Of a stretch of 64,000 nt of DNA, positions 22,728 to 30,866 are shown in pieces; position 1 is the stretch's first letter, and each line of letters opens with the position of its first letter. Below the pieces are notes generated by a model, which saw nothing but the letters and a program-made list of their open reading frames with translations, was not told the origin of the DNA and ran no database searches. The position numbers were made by a program, and so were the translations under genes. This DNA is from CAIKNB01 sp041658705 (GTDB taxonomy: Bacteria > Patescibacteriota > Patescibacteriia > 2-12-FULL-60-25). The stretch covers positions 1-64,000 of the forward strand of contig JBAZZT010000007.1 in assembly GCA_041658705.1 (NCBI GenBank). The letters run 5' to 3'.

Positions 22728-22946
22728 TTATGCGTTCAAGTTTTGCGCCAACCAGCTTAAGCGTGAATTGACGTCCTCCGGCATGCCGTCGATCGCCTGT
22801 TTCGTCTTTTCTCCCTGGACACGTAAAAATTCGATGCGCGAGTCGATGGCGTGCGCCTTTTGCGCGATGGCCTGCAAAGTGGCCGCGCGATGGATTTGCG
22901 GTATGTGTTGCAGCGGGCTTAGGGATGTGACGAGTTGGGATGACAT
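22728..22946 (-). CDS. Small hypothetical helical protein
   Basis: 72 aa, helical (HRAATLQAIAQKAHAIDSRI, RVQGEKTKQAIDGM). It is four bases upstream of the 109-aa helical gene on the same strand, so the products may interact. Unrecognised family, no membrane segment. Confidence 0.6.
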   Translation of the reverse strand: MSSQLVTSLSPLQHIPQIHRAATLQAIAQKAHAIDSRIEFLRVQGEKTKQAIDGMPEDVNSRLSWLAQNLNA

Positions 22947-23007
22947 AATGTGACGCCACTAGACTAGCTTAAATAAAAACAAAAAGCAAAACCATCTAAA
23001 ACAAAAG

Positions 23008-23140
23008 GTTCTAGGTTCTGGGTGCTAGGTGCTAGGTTCAGAACCTAAAACCCAATACCCAGAACCTAGAACCTGATTCTATTCAGAGATCGCTTCGTCG
23101 TCGCTACTCCTCGCCACGGCGTTCGCGAACGCCGTGGCTC
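23008..23140. repeat. Word-like inverted repeat and 26-bp palindrome
   Basis: 23008-23075 is a long inverted repeat made of TAGGTTCTGGGTGCTAGG and its complement. Its words recur at 59263-59311 and, in coding DNA, at 31757-31801. 23113-23138 is a perfect palindrome GCCACGGCGTTCG/CGAACGCCGTGGC also found at 7474-7524. No gene lies in 22947-23193. Confidence 0.75.
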
Positions 23141-23193
23141 GCAATGACAGAAGGCGATCATGAATTTTTTTCGCAGTGTCTTCTAGGGATAAA

Positions 23194-23225
23194 AAAACGC
23201 CCGCAATGCAAGGCAGTGCGGGGCG
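23194..23225 (-). terminator. Rho-independent terminator
   Basis: On the minus strand CGCCCCGCA / TGCGGGCG arms are followed by TTTTTTTATC, 16 bases after the gene ending at 23241. Confidence 0.8.
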
Positions 23226-23240
23226 CGATGTAGCGACTCG

Positions 23241-24020
23241 TCAGTCGGACGATTGGTCGCTGAACCAGACTTTCTCGACCGGCAATCCGGCGGGGTCGCT
23301 CAAGGTCACGCTGCCGACCAAATAAATCGGCGGCGTCGGACTCCAGCAGTAACGCTCGTAAACCTTGGGCCGATACTCCAGCTTTCCCGTCTCGGCGACG
23401 TCATGGATCGGCCTTTTCCACTCGAGCATGTCTTGGAAAATCTTCCCGAGACAGGCCTTGGCCGAACTTTCGAGCTGTGCTTGGGCGTCTCCACCCTTGG
23501 CTGCGAATGCGCGGACAAGCTTCTCGTCCGGGACGATGCGGAACTTGGCGCTCATCTTGGTCGCGGTGCCGCGATTCCAGGCGACATCTTCCGTGGCCTC
23601 AAAATCCTGGAGCACGACTTTGCCGCGCGAGAACGGATTCACGAAGAAGCTGCCGTCGAGATTGGTCCGACCGTTCTTCACGATGATCGGGCGGTTGCTA
23701 TCCACGCTCCAGGCCTGGACGTACGAAACCGTGAACACGGTTGTCACAATCAGCAGCGGCCAAGCGATTCGCCGTGACCACCGACTGAATCCGCTATCCC
23801 AACTGATACCGACGGAGGGGAGAGAAACAGTGGCAACCAATATCGCGGAGAAGTTAAGCCAACCGTTCCAGGAGATGTATCCGAACTCATACCACCAGTT
23901 CAATAACATCAGCCCTATGAAGGCGAGGATACCCAGCGCCCTGATCGTGTACTTCACCCAACGTCTTTGCCAAAGCTTGATCGGCTTGGCCGGAGTCGCG
24001 ACGGATGAGTCTGATTCCAT
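23241..24020 (-). CDS. Hypothetical membrane protein, 259 aa
   Basis: Starts at MESDSSVATPAKPIKLWQRR, fixed by AAGGAGCGAGATC before the ATG. It has three hydrophobic segments in the N-terminal half (YTIRALGILAFIGLMLLNWW; WLNFSAILVATVSLPSVGI; IAWPLLIVTTVFTVSYV). A soluble C-terminal domain of about 150 residues follows, beta-rich (VLQDFEATEDVAWNRGTATK) with two Cys. No known family. It has a consensus promoter upstream and a terminator downstream, standing alone as a complete unit. Confidence 0.75.
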   Translation of the reverse strand: MESDSSVATPAKPIKLWQRRWVKYTIRALGILAFIGLMLLNWWYEFGYISWNGWLNFSAILVATVSLPSVGISWDSGFSRWSRRIAWPLLIVTTVFTVSYVQAWSVDSNRPIIVKNGRTNLDGSFFVNPFSRGKVVLQDFEATEDVAWNRGTATKMSAKFRIVPDEKLVRAFAAKGGDAQAQLESSAKACLGKIFQDMLEWKRPIHDVAETGKLEYRPKVYERYCWSPTPPIYLVGSVTLSDPAGLPVEKVWFSDQSSD

Positions 24021-24072
24021 GATCTCGCTCCTTGGAATGAACGTCGAAACCTGATGTTTCGATTGTCGCCAG

Positions 24073-24100
24073 CCTATATCCAATCAGCCTCGATTGTCAA
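24073..24100 (-). promoter_or_regulatory. Sigma-70 promoter for the gene at 23241
   Basis: Minus strand TTGACA (24100-24095) and TATAGG (24078-24073) with a 16-base spacer, about 50 bases before the ATG at 24020. Confidence 0.75.
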
Positions 24101-24109
24101 TAAGCAAAG

Positions 24110-24133
24110 CCGTCCCCGAGAACAGGGACGGCG
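24110..24133 (-). terminator. Terminator after the gene at 24141
   Basis: GCCGTCCC / GGGACGGC hairpin followed on the minus strand by TTTGCTTATT. It separates this gene from the promoter of the gene at 23241. Confidence 0.65.
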
Positions 24134-24140
24134 TGGCGGT

Positions 24141-24422
24141 TCAGAGGCGGATCGGGCGGTTGGGAGCGGGATCCGAAGGCGGGGTGTATGGCGCGGGACG
24201 GCAATCGTCCAGCTCCGGGATTTTCACGGGCAAGATGTCCTGCGCGCGCGGCACATGCGTTTCCGGATAGTCGGAGCGCTTGAGGCAGCCGTTGAAGACG
24301 AAGCCGAGCGCAAAGCCGAACATGAGCCAGAGCACGGACAGCCCGATGATCAGACGCCAGAGTCGAGCGTCGGGACGGGCTTGAGGAGTCGGTCGGCAAC
24401 GTTTCCTGACTCGCGTTTCCAT
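24141..24422 (-). CDS. Small single-pass membrane protein
   Basis: About 93 aa starting at METRVRKRCRPTPQ, with GGGAGGTGTG before the ATG. A basic N-terminus is followed by one membrane segment (IIGLSVLWLMFGFALGFVF) and a Pro-rich exterior tail (APYTPPSDPAPNRPIRL), so the N-terminus probably faces the cytoplasm. No known domain. It is transcribed alone, with a terminator directly after it. Confidence 0.65.
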   Translation of the reverse strand: METRVRKRCRPTPQARPDARLWRLIIGLSVLWLMFGFALGFVFNGCLKRSDYPETHVPRAQDILPVKIPELDDCRPAPYTPPSDPAPNRPIRL

Positions 24423-24488
24423 CACACCTCCCTAGGGGGCAAAAGGTACTTGACCAGCAAACCATAAGACACGGGGAGAGACAAGCTT

Positions 24489-24733
24489 GATCAGAGATCC
24501 CGGCTCAAGGCCGGGACGACATATCTTGTCATCCCGCACTTGGATGCGGGATCTCCGGAGATTGCCACGCGCTTTTGGATTTATGCGCTCGCAATGACAA
24601 TCAGGGCAGCAATTCGACTGCCACGCTCGAGTTGCGCTGGCATGCTAAAATATCCGTCGGTAGTGATAGTAGTTAGTAGTTAGTAGTTAGGGGGCCAGAA
24701 TCCTAAAATGCTATCTACTAAATGCTGACTACT
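24489..24733. repeat. Spacer with CCCGGC/GCCGGGA hairpin repeats and TAGTTAG word repeats
   Basis: 24489-24563 holds AGATCCCGGCTCAAGGCCGGGA and TCATCCCGCACTTGGATGCGGGA hairpins, also present at 28499-28559. 24659-24733 is a run of TAGTAGTTAG words with a partial complement. No gene is supported in 24423-24741. Confidence 0.7.
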
Positions 24734-24741
24734 TGCCAAGT

Positions 24742-25995
24742 ATGCGTTCGCCTTTCAAGAAACTTCTGAAAAAACTCGGCCCTGGTTTCGTCACTGGCGC
24801 TTCGGATGACGATCCTTCGGGCATCGCGACTTATACGCAGGTCGGCGCGCAATTCGGTCTGGGCCAGCTCTGGACCACTTTTTTGAATTTGCCGCTCATG
24901 ATCTGCATCCAAGAGATGGTGGCGCGCATCGGCATGGTGACGGGCCAAGGGTTGACCGCGGTGCTGCGCAAACATTACGCCAAACCCGTGCTCTGGATCG
25001 TGGTCATGCTCGTCTTCTTCGCCAACACCGTGAATATCGGGGCGGACTTAGGCGCCATGGCGGACGCGACCGGATTGCTCGTTCCCTTCGTCCCCTTTCC
25101 GCTCCTGCTCATCGGTTTTACGGTGCTCATCCTGATGCTCGAGATTTTCGTGACTTACCGGACCTACGCCCAAATCCTCAAATGGCTGGCTTTCAGCTTG
25201 TTCAGTTACGTCATCACGGCTTTCATCGTCACGACTAATTGGTCCGAGGTCTTGCGTTCATCCGTGCTCCCGACCTTCTCGTTCGACAAAGCTTTCGTCA
25301 CCGGCATCGTGGCCCTGCTTGGCACGACCATCTCGCCCTATCTCTTCATCTGGCAAGCCGACGAAGAAGTGGAGGAAGAGATCGTCGCGGGCAAGAGTTC
25401 AATCGCGCAACGGCGCAACGCATCCGCCAAAGAAATCGCCGGCATGCGCCAAGACGTCGCGCTCGGCATGTCGTTTTCCCAAATCATTACTTTTTTCATC
25501 ATCGTCACCGCGGCCGGCGCATTCTTCCGCCACGGACTGCATGACATCCAGACCTCTTCCCAAGCGGCGCTAGCTCTGGAACCGTTGGCCGGCCGTTTCG
25601 CGGCCGCGATATTCGCGCTGGGCATCGTAGGCACGGGGCTTTTGGCGGTGCCCGTGCTCTCGGCCTCGGCGTCTTACGCCCTTTCCGAAGCTTTGGGTTG
25701 GAAAAACGGCTTATCTAAACAGCTCAAACAAGCGCATGGTTTTTACGGCGCCATCACCATCTCGACCATGATCGGCCTGATCATCAACTTCATCGGTATC
25801 AATCCGATCAAAGCGTTGTATTGGACGGCTGTGCTGAACGGCATCATCACTCCCCCGCTCATCCTCATCATCCTGCTCATGGCCAACAACAAAAAAATCA
25901 TGGGCCGCTGGGTCAACGGCCGTCTCGCCAACTTCTTCGGTCTCTTCACCCTGGCCCTGACCACTGGCGCGGTCATCCTGCTCTTCGTGCTGTAG
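24742..25995 (+). CDS. Nramp-related divalent metal transporter
   Basis: 417 aa with about 11 membrane helices. The first helix carries DDDPSGIATY instead of the DPGN motif of classical Nramp manganese/iron importers, and helix 6 carries GTTISPYLFIWQADEEVEEE, lacking the metal-binding Met of the MPH motif. This is the pattern of the Nramp-related branch that carries magnesium (NrMT), so magnesium uptake is a reasonable inference. The start is set at the ATG at 24742 because the next in-frame start upstream is a TTG in repeat DNA. No ribosome site. Confidence 0.85.
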   Translation: MRSPFKKLLKKLGPGFVTGASDDDPSGIATYTQVGAQFGLGQLWTTFLNLPLMICIQEMVARIGMVTGQGLTAVLRKHYAKPVLWIVVMLVFFANTVNIGADLGAMADATGLLVPFVPFPLLLIGFTVLILMLEIFVTYRTYAQILKWLAFSLFSYVITAFIVTTNWSEVLRSSVLPTFSFDKAFVTGIVALLGTTISPYLFIWQADEEVEEEIVAGKSSIAQRRNASAKEIAGMRQDVALGMSFSQIITFFIIVTAAGAFFRHGLHDIQTSSQAALALEPLAGRFAAAIFALGIVGTGLLAVPVLSASASYALSEALGWKNGLSKQLKQAHGFYGAITISTMIGLIINFIGINPIKALYWTAVLNGIITPPLILIILLMANNKKIMGRWVNGRLANFFGLFTLALTTGAVILLFVL

Positions 25996-26005
25996 GGACT
26001 GCGCC

Positions 26006-26034
26006 TTGACTACTGCTGCTTTTAGGGCTACTTT
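26006..26034 (+). promoter_or_regulatory. Sigma-70 promoter for the gene at 26065
   Basis: TTGACT and TACTTT with a 17-base spacer, 30 bases before the ATG. Confidence 0.5.
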
Positions 26035-26064
26035 CCAAGCGGTTCATTCCACAAGGAGCAGCGC

Positions 26065-26580
26065 ATGGCCATGGTCTTGTTGTTCGAGATGTCAGAAGAC
26101 GACCGCCAGTGCGATGATTGGCCGACCTACAATTACCGGCTGGACACTTTCGGACAAACCGTCAAACGCGTCCTCGATCCAGCTGAACTTCCCGAAGGCT
26201 ATCGGACTCACGTGTCGGGGCAGAACGTGCACGGAGTAACTTGGGTCCCCAAACCCTATTGTCCGGCCAAAGAAAAGACTCAACCTTTTGTGCCCATGGC
26301 GCTCAAGGAGAGTCCTCTCTGGATCGCCTACAGTCTCTGTTGCCTCGGCAAGCACGTCCGGATCGAAGAGAACTTGAGAGGCGGAGTGCGCCACGCCAAG
26401 GTGATTTCCATCGACCCCTGCGGTACCAAACACCGCGAACACCCGAACAGCGTGGCCGTGGATATGCACGGGCTGCCACCCACGACGCAACAGGTGTTAC
26501 GCGAAGCTTTGCGCCGCCCCTTCTACCGCGTCTTTCTCGACGGCCTCGCGGCTTTGGCCAAGAGCCTCCTGTCGACTTGA
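26065..26580 (+). CDS. Hypothetical protein, 171 aa
   Basis: A soluble protein with AAGGAGCAGCGC before the ATG. It has six cysteines, two adjacent (AYSLCCLGKHVRIEENL). The N-terminal half is beta-rich and polar, with GYRTHVSGQNVHGVTWVPK; the C-terminal half ends in helices (TTQQVLREALRRPFYRVFLD). Unrecognised family. It has its own promoter and a terminator nearly identical to that of the gene at 26931. Confidence 0.7.
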   Translation: MAMVLLFEMSEDDRQCDDWPTYNYRLDTFGQTVKRVLDPAELPEGYRTHVSGQNVHGVTWVPKPYCPAKEKTQPFVPMALKESPLWIAYSLCCLGKHVRIEENLRGGVRHAKVISIDPCGTKHREHPNSVAVDMHGLPPTTQQVLREALRRPFYRVFLDGLAALAKSLLST

Positions 26581-26584
26581 ACGC

Positions 26585-26621
26585 ACGCAGCGTCGAGCAC
26601 TTGCTCCGCTGCGTTTTTTTG
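26585..26621 (+). terminator. Terminator, copy 1 of a duplicated sequence
   Basis: ACGCAGCG / CGCTGCGT stem with loop TCGAGCACTTGCTC, then seven T. The same 35 bases recur at 27207-27243. Confidence 0.9.
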
Positions 26622-26645
26622 TTGCTTGAGGGCACCTACACGGAA

Positions 26646-26850
26646 AGGGCGCATGGCATGCGCCCCTACCCCGTCCTGCCCTTCCTACTTATCAACCTCC
26701 GCCCCCCCCTCTGTCATCCTCCGCGAAAGCGGGGGATCCAGAGAGAGAAAAGCACTTTAGATTTATTCTCTCTCTGGATTACCCGGTTGAACCGGGTAAT
26801 GACAGGGGGGTTTTCGTGGTCTGGATTCCTGCTTTCGCAGGAATGACGAA
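26646..26850. repeat. Spacer with GGGCGCATG palindrome and long GTCATCC...ATGACAG hairpins
   Basis: 26646-26669 is a GGGCGCATGGCATGCGCCC palindrome. 26709-26810 is a hairpin with GGGGGATCCAGAGAGAGAAA and its complement plus ACCCGGTTGAACCGGGT; a related copy lies at 44239-44371. Another small hairpin (TTCCTGC/GCAGGAA) follows. No gene in 26622-26862. Confidence 0.75.
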
Positions 26851-26862
26851 AGGGGGGCGGTC

Positions 26863-26890
26863 TTGACGGAACCAAAAAAAAATGTTAACT
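26863..26890 (+). promoter_or_regulatory. Sigma-70 promoter for the gene at 26931
   Basis: TTGACG (26863-26868), 16-base A-rich spacer, TTAACT (26885-26890), 40 bases before the ATG. Confidence 0.65.
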
Positions 26891-26930
26891 TTCAACGTCA
26901 GAAAACGTCCTTTCCCCAGGGGAGATTCCG

Positions 26931-27197
26931 ATGGTAGAATCCGAAAAGCAGACTGTCCAGCCGCTCCGCGTGAATTGGCGCTCGGGAAATGAGAGACGAG
27001 AGGTGATCAAACAGATCATCAAGCTCCAGGAGGAACTCATTCGCGATGTGGGAGAGAGTATGCGAGGTCTTCCGGAACCCGTCGCCATAGAAATCACGGG
27101 CAAAAGCACTGGGTCCGGCGTCAGATTCGAGGTTTTCTTTTGCGAGCTCCTGGGGATTTCGAGGGAAGAGTTCCGTCGCGAGGTAACGGCACGCTGA
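26931..27197 (+). CDS. Small hypothetical protein, 88 aa
   Basis: Begins with GGGGAG seven bases before the ATG. A central helix (KQIIKLQEELIRDVGESM) is followed by a beta segment (EPVAIEITGKSTGSGVRFEV) and a final helix (GISREEFRREVTAR). Unrecognised family. It has its own promoter and a terminator duplicated from the upstream gene at 26065, so the two units may share an origin although the proteins do not look alike. Confidence 0.65.
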   Translation: MVESEKQTVQPLRVNWRSGNERREVIKQIIKLQEELIRDVGESMRGLPEPVAIEITGKSTGSGVRFEVFFCELLGISREEFRREVTAR

Positions 27198-27206
27198 AAG
27201 AAACTC

Positions 27207-27243
27207 AACGCAGCGTCGAGCACTTGCTCCGCTGCGTTTTTTG
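27207..27243 (+). terminator. Terminator, copy 2 of a duplicated sequence
   Basis: Same hairpin and loop as 26585-26621 (AACGCAGCG / CGCTGCGTT, loop TCGAGCACTTGCTC), followed by TTTTTTG. Confidence 0.9.
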
Positions 27244-27257
27244 TTACCCTGACCGAT

Positions 27258-27400
27258 AAAGGTCCTTCGACTTCGCTAGCGCGGAGTTTACCCCGCACTC
27301 GATCACGTAGAACGTGACACGGTGTGGGGCTCAGGATGACAATAATTTTCCCCCTCCGTGTCTGTCTACTCACTACTTACTACTTACTACTCTCAACTCC
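27258..27400. repeat. TCGAAGGACCTTTATAA-class repeat and CTACTTACTAC words
   Basis: AAAGGTCCTTCGACTTCGC at the left pairs with no close partner except CTCAGGATGACA at 27332-27343. An inner ATCACGTAGAACGTGA hairpin is present. 27358-27399 is simple CTACTTACTAC sequence. No gene in 27244-27442. Confidence 0.65.
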
Positions 27401-27442
27401 CGCCCTTCCCTAAAACCCCACTAACCTTTAAGCTCTAGCCAT

Positions 27443-28474
27443 ATGGACGAGGAAGAGCGCTTGATTGCACCCGAGATCCAAGCTGCGGAGACGGCCTTTG
27501 ACGTCACGCTGCGTCCGACGTGCCTGGCCGAATTCGTCGGCCAACCCAGAGTCAAAGAGAACTTGTCAGTCTTCCTCGAAGCCGCCAAAAAACGCGACGA
27601 ACCATGCGAGCACGTGCTGCTTTACGGTCCCCCGGGACTGGGCAAGACCACCCTCGCCCACGTGATTGCGCGCGAGATGGACACGCACATCAAAGTCACC
27701 AGCGGACCGGCTTTGGAACGCGTCGGCGACATCGCGGCGATACTCACCAACCTGGAAGAAGGCGACATCCTGTTCATCGATGAGATCCATCGCCTGAATC
27801 GCTCGATCGAGGAAGTGCTGTATCCCGCCATGGAGGATTTTGCGCTCGACATCGTGATCGGCAAAGGACCGGCGGCGCGCATCTTGCGTCTCGATCTCAA
27901 GCGTTTCACTTTGATCGGCGCGACCACGCGCATGAGTCTGCTCTCAAGTCCCTTGCGCGACCGTTTCGGTTCGGTCTACCACCTGGATTTTTATGGTTTG
28001 GACGAGATGGCGCAGATCGTCAATCGCTCGGCCCGGTTGTTGCAGTTTCCGGTGGACGACGAGGCGGCACGCATCATCGCGACGCGCTCGCGCCGCACGC
28101 CGCGCATCGGCAACCGGCTGCTCAAGCGCGTGCGCGATTACGCCCAAGTCAAGAATGACGGCCGACTCGACCAGAATATCGTGGCGGCGGCTCTGGATGC
28201 GCTCGAAATCGATCCGCGCGGCCTGGATGAGACCGACCGTCGGACTTTGCGCGCGCTGATCGAAAAATTCTCCGGCGGTCCCGTCGGGCTGACCACTCTG
28301 GCCGCGAGCCTGAACGAAGACATGGCCACGCTCGAGGAAGTCATCGAACCGTTTTTGCTCCAAGAAGGTTTTTTGAATCGCACGCCGCGCGGCCGCATGG
28401 CGACCGACGCGGCTTATGCGCATCTCGGCCTCGCTACCCCGCACCGCGACACGCAAGCTGGTTTAGAGATATAA
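27443..28474 (+). CDS. ruvB: Holliday junction branch migration ATPase RuvB
   Basis: A 343-aa AAA+ motor. FVGQPRVKENLSVF opens the AAA+ domain, GPPGLGKTT (about residue 60) is Walker A, ILFIDEIHRL Walker B, IGATTR sensor 1 and LRDRFG the arginine finger. The C-terminal winged helix (KFSGGPVGLTTLAASLNEDM) binds DNA. All catalytic residues are present at standard length, so with RuvA (not in the window) it would drive branch migration. The ATG has no ribosome site. Confidence 0.97.
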   Translation: MDEEERLIAPEIQAAETAFDVTLRPTCLAEFVGQPRVKENLSVFLEAAKKRDEPCEHVLLYGPPGLGKTTLAHVIAREMDTHIKVTSGPALERVGDIAAILTNLEEGDILFIDEIHRLNRSIEEVLYPAMEDFALDIVIGKGPAARILRLDLKRFTLIGATTRMSLLSSPLRDRFGSVYHLDFYGLDEMAQIVNRSARLLQFPVDDEAARIIATRSRRTPRIGNRLLKRVRDYAQVKNDGRLDQNIVAAALDALEIDPRGLDETDRRTLRALIEKFSGGPVGLTTLAASLNEDMATLEEVIEPFLLQEGFLNRTPRGRMATDAAYAHLGLATPHRDTQAGLEI

Positions 28475-28498
28475 TGACTAGACAGTAGATGGTGGCCT

Positions 28499-28559
28499 TA
28501 TGTCATCCCGCACTTGATGCGGAATCTCTGGAGATCCCGGCTCAAGGCCGGGATGACAG
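28499..28559. repeat. CCCGGC/GCCGGGA hairpin repeat
   Basis: GTCATCCCGCACTTGATGCGG and AGATCCCGGCTCAAGGCCGGGA units in the same class as 24489-24563, lying directly after ruvB and possibly acting as its transcript end. Confidence 0.7.
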
Positions 28560-28597
28560 AAAAATTGGCTACCATCTACTCTCTACCCTCTACTCCC

Positions 28598-28852
28598 ATG
28601 ATTCCTCTCATCTACTTCCTCATCGCCTGGGTGGTTTTCCTGGCTATTTACGCGCTCATGGCGCTGCTTTCGGTCGTCCAGATGCTGCGCTTCGGCCTGA
28701 CCGGACTCGGCACTTATCTCTCGACTTTCTTTTATCTCGCCGTCGCCAGCGGCGCCCTCATCGTTTGCGCCCTATATTTCTCCGGCGTGGATTGGACCGG
28801 CAGCGTCAACCTCTTCGGCGACGTAACATCCTCGGTGATCTTCAGTCCTTGA
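28598..28852 (+). CDS. Small membrane protein with two membrane segments
   Basis: 84 aa from MIPLIYFLIAWVVFLAIYAL; the upstream in-frame ATGs lie in repeat DNA. Two hydrophobic helices (residues 3-25 and 40-62, YLSTFFYLAVASGALIVCAL) are joined by a short loop. The C-terminus is polar (DWTGSVNLFGDVTSSV). No domain recognised. It lies between ruvB and the PH-domain gene on the same strand. Confidence 0.65.
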   Translation: MIPLIYFLIAWVVFLAIYALMALLSVVQMLRFGLTGLGTYLSTFFYLAVASGALIVCALYFSGVDWTGSVNLFGDVTSSVIFSP

Positions 28853-28912
28853 AACTCTGGAAGATTTTACGAAAACTTTAAGCTTTAAACTTTAAACTTT
28901 GAGTTGACTCCC

Positions 28913-29527
28913 ATGCTCGATTTGCATCATCTCCCCGGATCCGATCTGCACGAAAGCAAGATCCTATATTTCCGCCGGCACTCGATCACGCTCCTGCCGC
29001 TGGCCCTGATTACGCTGCTCGTGATTTTGATCCCCTTCGCCGCCTATTATCTGATAAGTTTCTTGAAGCCGGAATTCTTCGCCGAGCCGGGTTATTTGAC
29101 GCTCTTCATCTTGGGCGCCAGCATCTTTTTCCTCTTCGGTTCGCTCTTTGCCTTCCAGATGTTCATCGAATACTGGCTCGATGTCTTCATCCTGACCGAC
29201 CGCCGCCTCTTGGACATCGACCAGCACGGCTTGTTCGGCCGCACGGTCTCGGAATTGCGCCTATATCGCACGCAAGATGTGACCGCGCAGGTCAAAGGCA
29301 TATTACATTCGCTCCTGGATTACGGCGATGTCTTTGTCCAGACCGCAGGTGAAGTCGAACGCTTCAAGTTCGAAGACGTGTCCCACCCCAACCACGTGGC
29401 CAAGCTGATACTCGAGATGTCCGAAGCCGACCGCAAACAACAGCTCGACGTAGCGATCGAAGAATTCAACGTGCCGGATTCGCACCATGCAGACAAAGAA
29501 AACCTGGCGCGCAAATTGGAACCGTGA
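28913..29527 (+). CDS. Membrane-anchored bacterial PH-domain protein
   Basis: 204 aa from MLDLHHLPGSDLHESKILYF; a TTG three codons earlier is less likely. Two membrane helices (HSITLLPLALITLLVILIPF; YLTLFILGASIFFLFGSLFA) precede a YdbT/bPH2-like domain (DVFILTDRRLLDIDQHGLFG, VSELRLYRTQDVTAQ, VFVQTAGEVERFKF). Such proteins sit in the inner membrane with a soluble PH-like fold; roles are mostly unknown. The C-terminal tail is charged. Confidence 0.8.
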   Translation: MLDLHHLPGSDLHESKILYFRRHSITLLPLALITLLVILIPFAAYYLISFLKPEFFAEPGYLTLFILGASIFFLFGSLFAFQMFIEYWLDVFILTDRRLLDIDQHGLFGRTVSELRLYRTQDVTAQVKGILHSLLDYGDVFVQTAGEVERFKFEDVSHPNHVAKLILEMSEADRKQQLDVAIEEFNVPDSHHADKENLARKLEP

Positions 29528-29535
29528 CGAAACAA

Positions 29536-29560
29536 AAAGGCTCTCCAGAACGGGGAGCTT
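29536..29560 (-). terminator. Terminator for the gene at 29566
   Basis: Minus strand GCTCCCC GTTCT GGAGAGC with one mismatch, followed by CTTTTTGTTTC. Confidence 0.6.
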
Positions 29561-29565
29561 ATTCG

Positions 29566-29841
29566 TCAGCTTCGCAGCATGACTTGCAGCCGCGAGATTC
29601 GGATTTCGTGAGCCATAATCGCTTCGTCGATTCGTTCGAGATGCATGGCGTGACGCGCGATATCTTCAGCCCACATGCGTATCAGGTAGATGTCAGCCGG
29701 CTTGTCCGAATCAGAACCATGCAGATGCAATTGCTTCCGGGCATGGTTGAATTCGACAAGGAAATACGAACGAGCAATGCGCAATTTGTTGCCTGCGCGC
29801 CGCAGACGGTGAATCATTCTCCAGGCTTCTTTGGCATTCAT
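29566..29841 (-). CDS. Small basic hypothetical protein
   Basis: 91 aa from MNAKEAWRMIHRLRRAGNKL, with TTGGAG before the ATG. It is strongly basic and helical (RIARSYFLVEFNHARKQLHL; IRMWAEDIARHAMHLERIDE). Nucleic-acid binding is possible from charge alone. No recognised family. It has its own terminator on the minus strand. Confidence 0.6.
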   Translation of the reverse strand: MNAKEAWRMIHRLRRAGNKLRIARSYFLVEFNHARKQLHLHGSDSDKPADIYLIRMWAEDIARHAMHLERIDEAIMAHEIRISRLQVMLRS

Positions 29842-29919
29842 GGTCGACTCCAAAGTACGCCAGTGGTTTATCATCCAGTGGATGCCGAGTCAACTAATTT
29901 CAGTGTTCGATTTGCTAAT

Positions 29920-30176
29920 AAAGATCCTTCGACCACGTAGAACGTGGCACAGCAAGCTCAGGACGACAGGAGGGGAAGACGAAATGAACCATGTGCTTTA
30001 TAAAGGTCCTTCGACAAGCTCAGGATGACAGAAAGGGGAAGACAAAATTAACTTATGTGCTTTATAAAGGTCCTTCGACCACGTAGAACGTGGCGCAGCA
30101 AGCTCAAGATGACAGGATGAAAAATATTGTCATCCTGAGCGAGCTTCGAGCGAGTCGAAGGACCTTTATCAGCGTT
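29920..30176. repeat. Tandem cluster of TCGAAGGACCTTTATAA-class repeats
   Basis: Four related units in about 250 bases, each with (A)AAGGTCCTTCGA plus CTCAGGATGACAG, two of them with an ACCACGTAGAACGTGG inner hairpin. The last unit is in inverted orientation and ends at the stop codon of the gene at 30177. No gene in 29842-30176. Confidence 0.8.
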
Positions 30177-30776
30177 CTATCCCGATTCCGCCAAAGCGCG
30201 TAAATCCGCGAGTGCCTTTAGTTCTTCGCGGCTGGCGCGGAAATTTTTCGTCTCTTGCTGCGATGCTCCCACCGCTCGCGCGGCTTCACCTTCTTTTTCC
30301 GATAGATACTTCAAAAATTTAGCCGAAGGTTTTTCGCCGCGCGCCACGGCCACCATGCCTTGGATCACATCCACGACTTTACCGCGCAAACCGTCCATCT
30401 CATCGCGTACTTCCGTCTCTTCCTGCTCCAACTGTCTGACCCGATTGATGAGTTGCTCTTGCGGAGAACCCAGCGCCTCGATATGCGTGAAATCGTGCTT
30501 GGGAAATTTTTTGCGCGGCCCGATTTCTTTCAAGCGCGCATCCAAAAGCCCGAGCTTGTCTTGCAGCGGCTGCAGCAAACGTTTTTCCGTCTGCGCCAAA
30601 GGCTCCATGCCGCGCTGCTCGATGGATTTTTCAATCTCTTTTTTCTTTTCGGCCGCAGCCGCGGCTTTTTTCTCGAAAGAGGCGCGGTTCGCTATCTGCC
30701 CTTCCGGAGAATTCAAATTCACCATCTCTCCCCCTTCGGTGCTGATTACCGTCTTATCCAAACGCAATTTTTTCAT
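30177..30776 (-). CDS. Coiled-coil hypothetical protein, 199 aa
   Basis: A long charged helical protein: an N-terminal stretch MKKLRLDKTVISTEGGEMVN, then Ala/Lys/Glu-rich coiled coils (EKKAAAAAEKKKEIEKSIEQ) and later helices (EQLINRVRQLEQEETEVRDE, EELKALADLRALAES). No signal peptide. The family is unrecognised; proteins with this opening are seen in other Patescibacteria (from memory, not tested). Its stop codon abuts a dispersed repeat. Confidence 0.7.
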   Translation of the reverse strand: MKKLRLDKTVISTEGGEMVNLNSPEGQIANRASFEKKAAAAAEKKKEIEKSIEQRGMEPLAQTEKRLLQPLQDKLGLLDARLKEIGPRKKFPKHDFTHIEALGSPQEQLINRVRQLEQEETEVRDEMDGLRGKVVDVIQGMVAVARGEKPSAKFLKYLSEKEGEAARAVGASQQETKNFRASREELKALADLRALAESG

Positions 30777-30783
30777 AAGAATA

Positions 30784-30852
30784 TTAGGTATCTCTTCGAC
30801 AGGCTCAGGGAATATTTATTAACCGTAGGGGCGAATAATCATTCGCCCCTAC
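30784..30852. repeat. CTTCGACAGGCTCAGGG unit plus GTAGGGGCGAAT palindrome
   Basis: A half-copy of the CCTGAGC/TCGAAGG class (30784-30815) next to the 28-bp palindrome at 30825-30852, between two minus-strand genes. Confidence 0.8.
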
Positions 30853-30866
30853 TACTAAAATGACGA

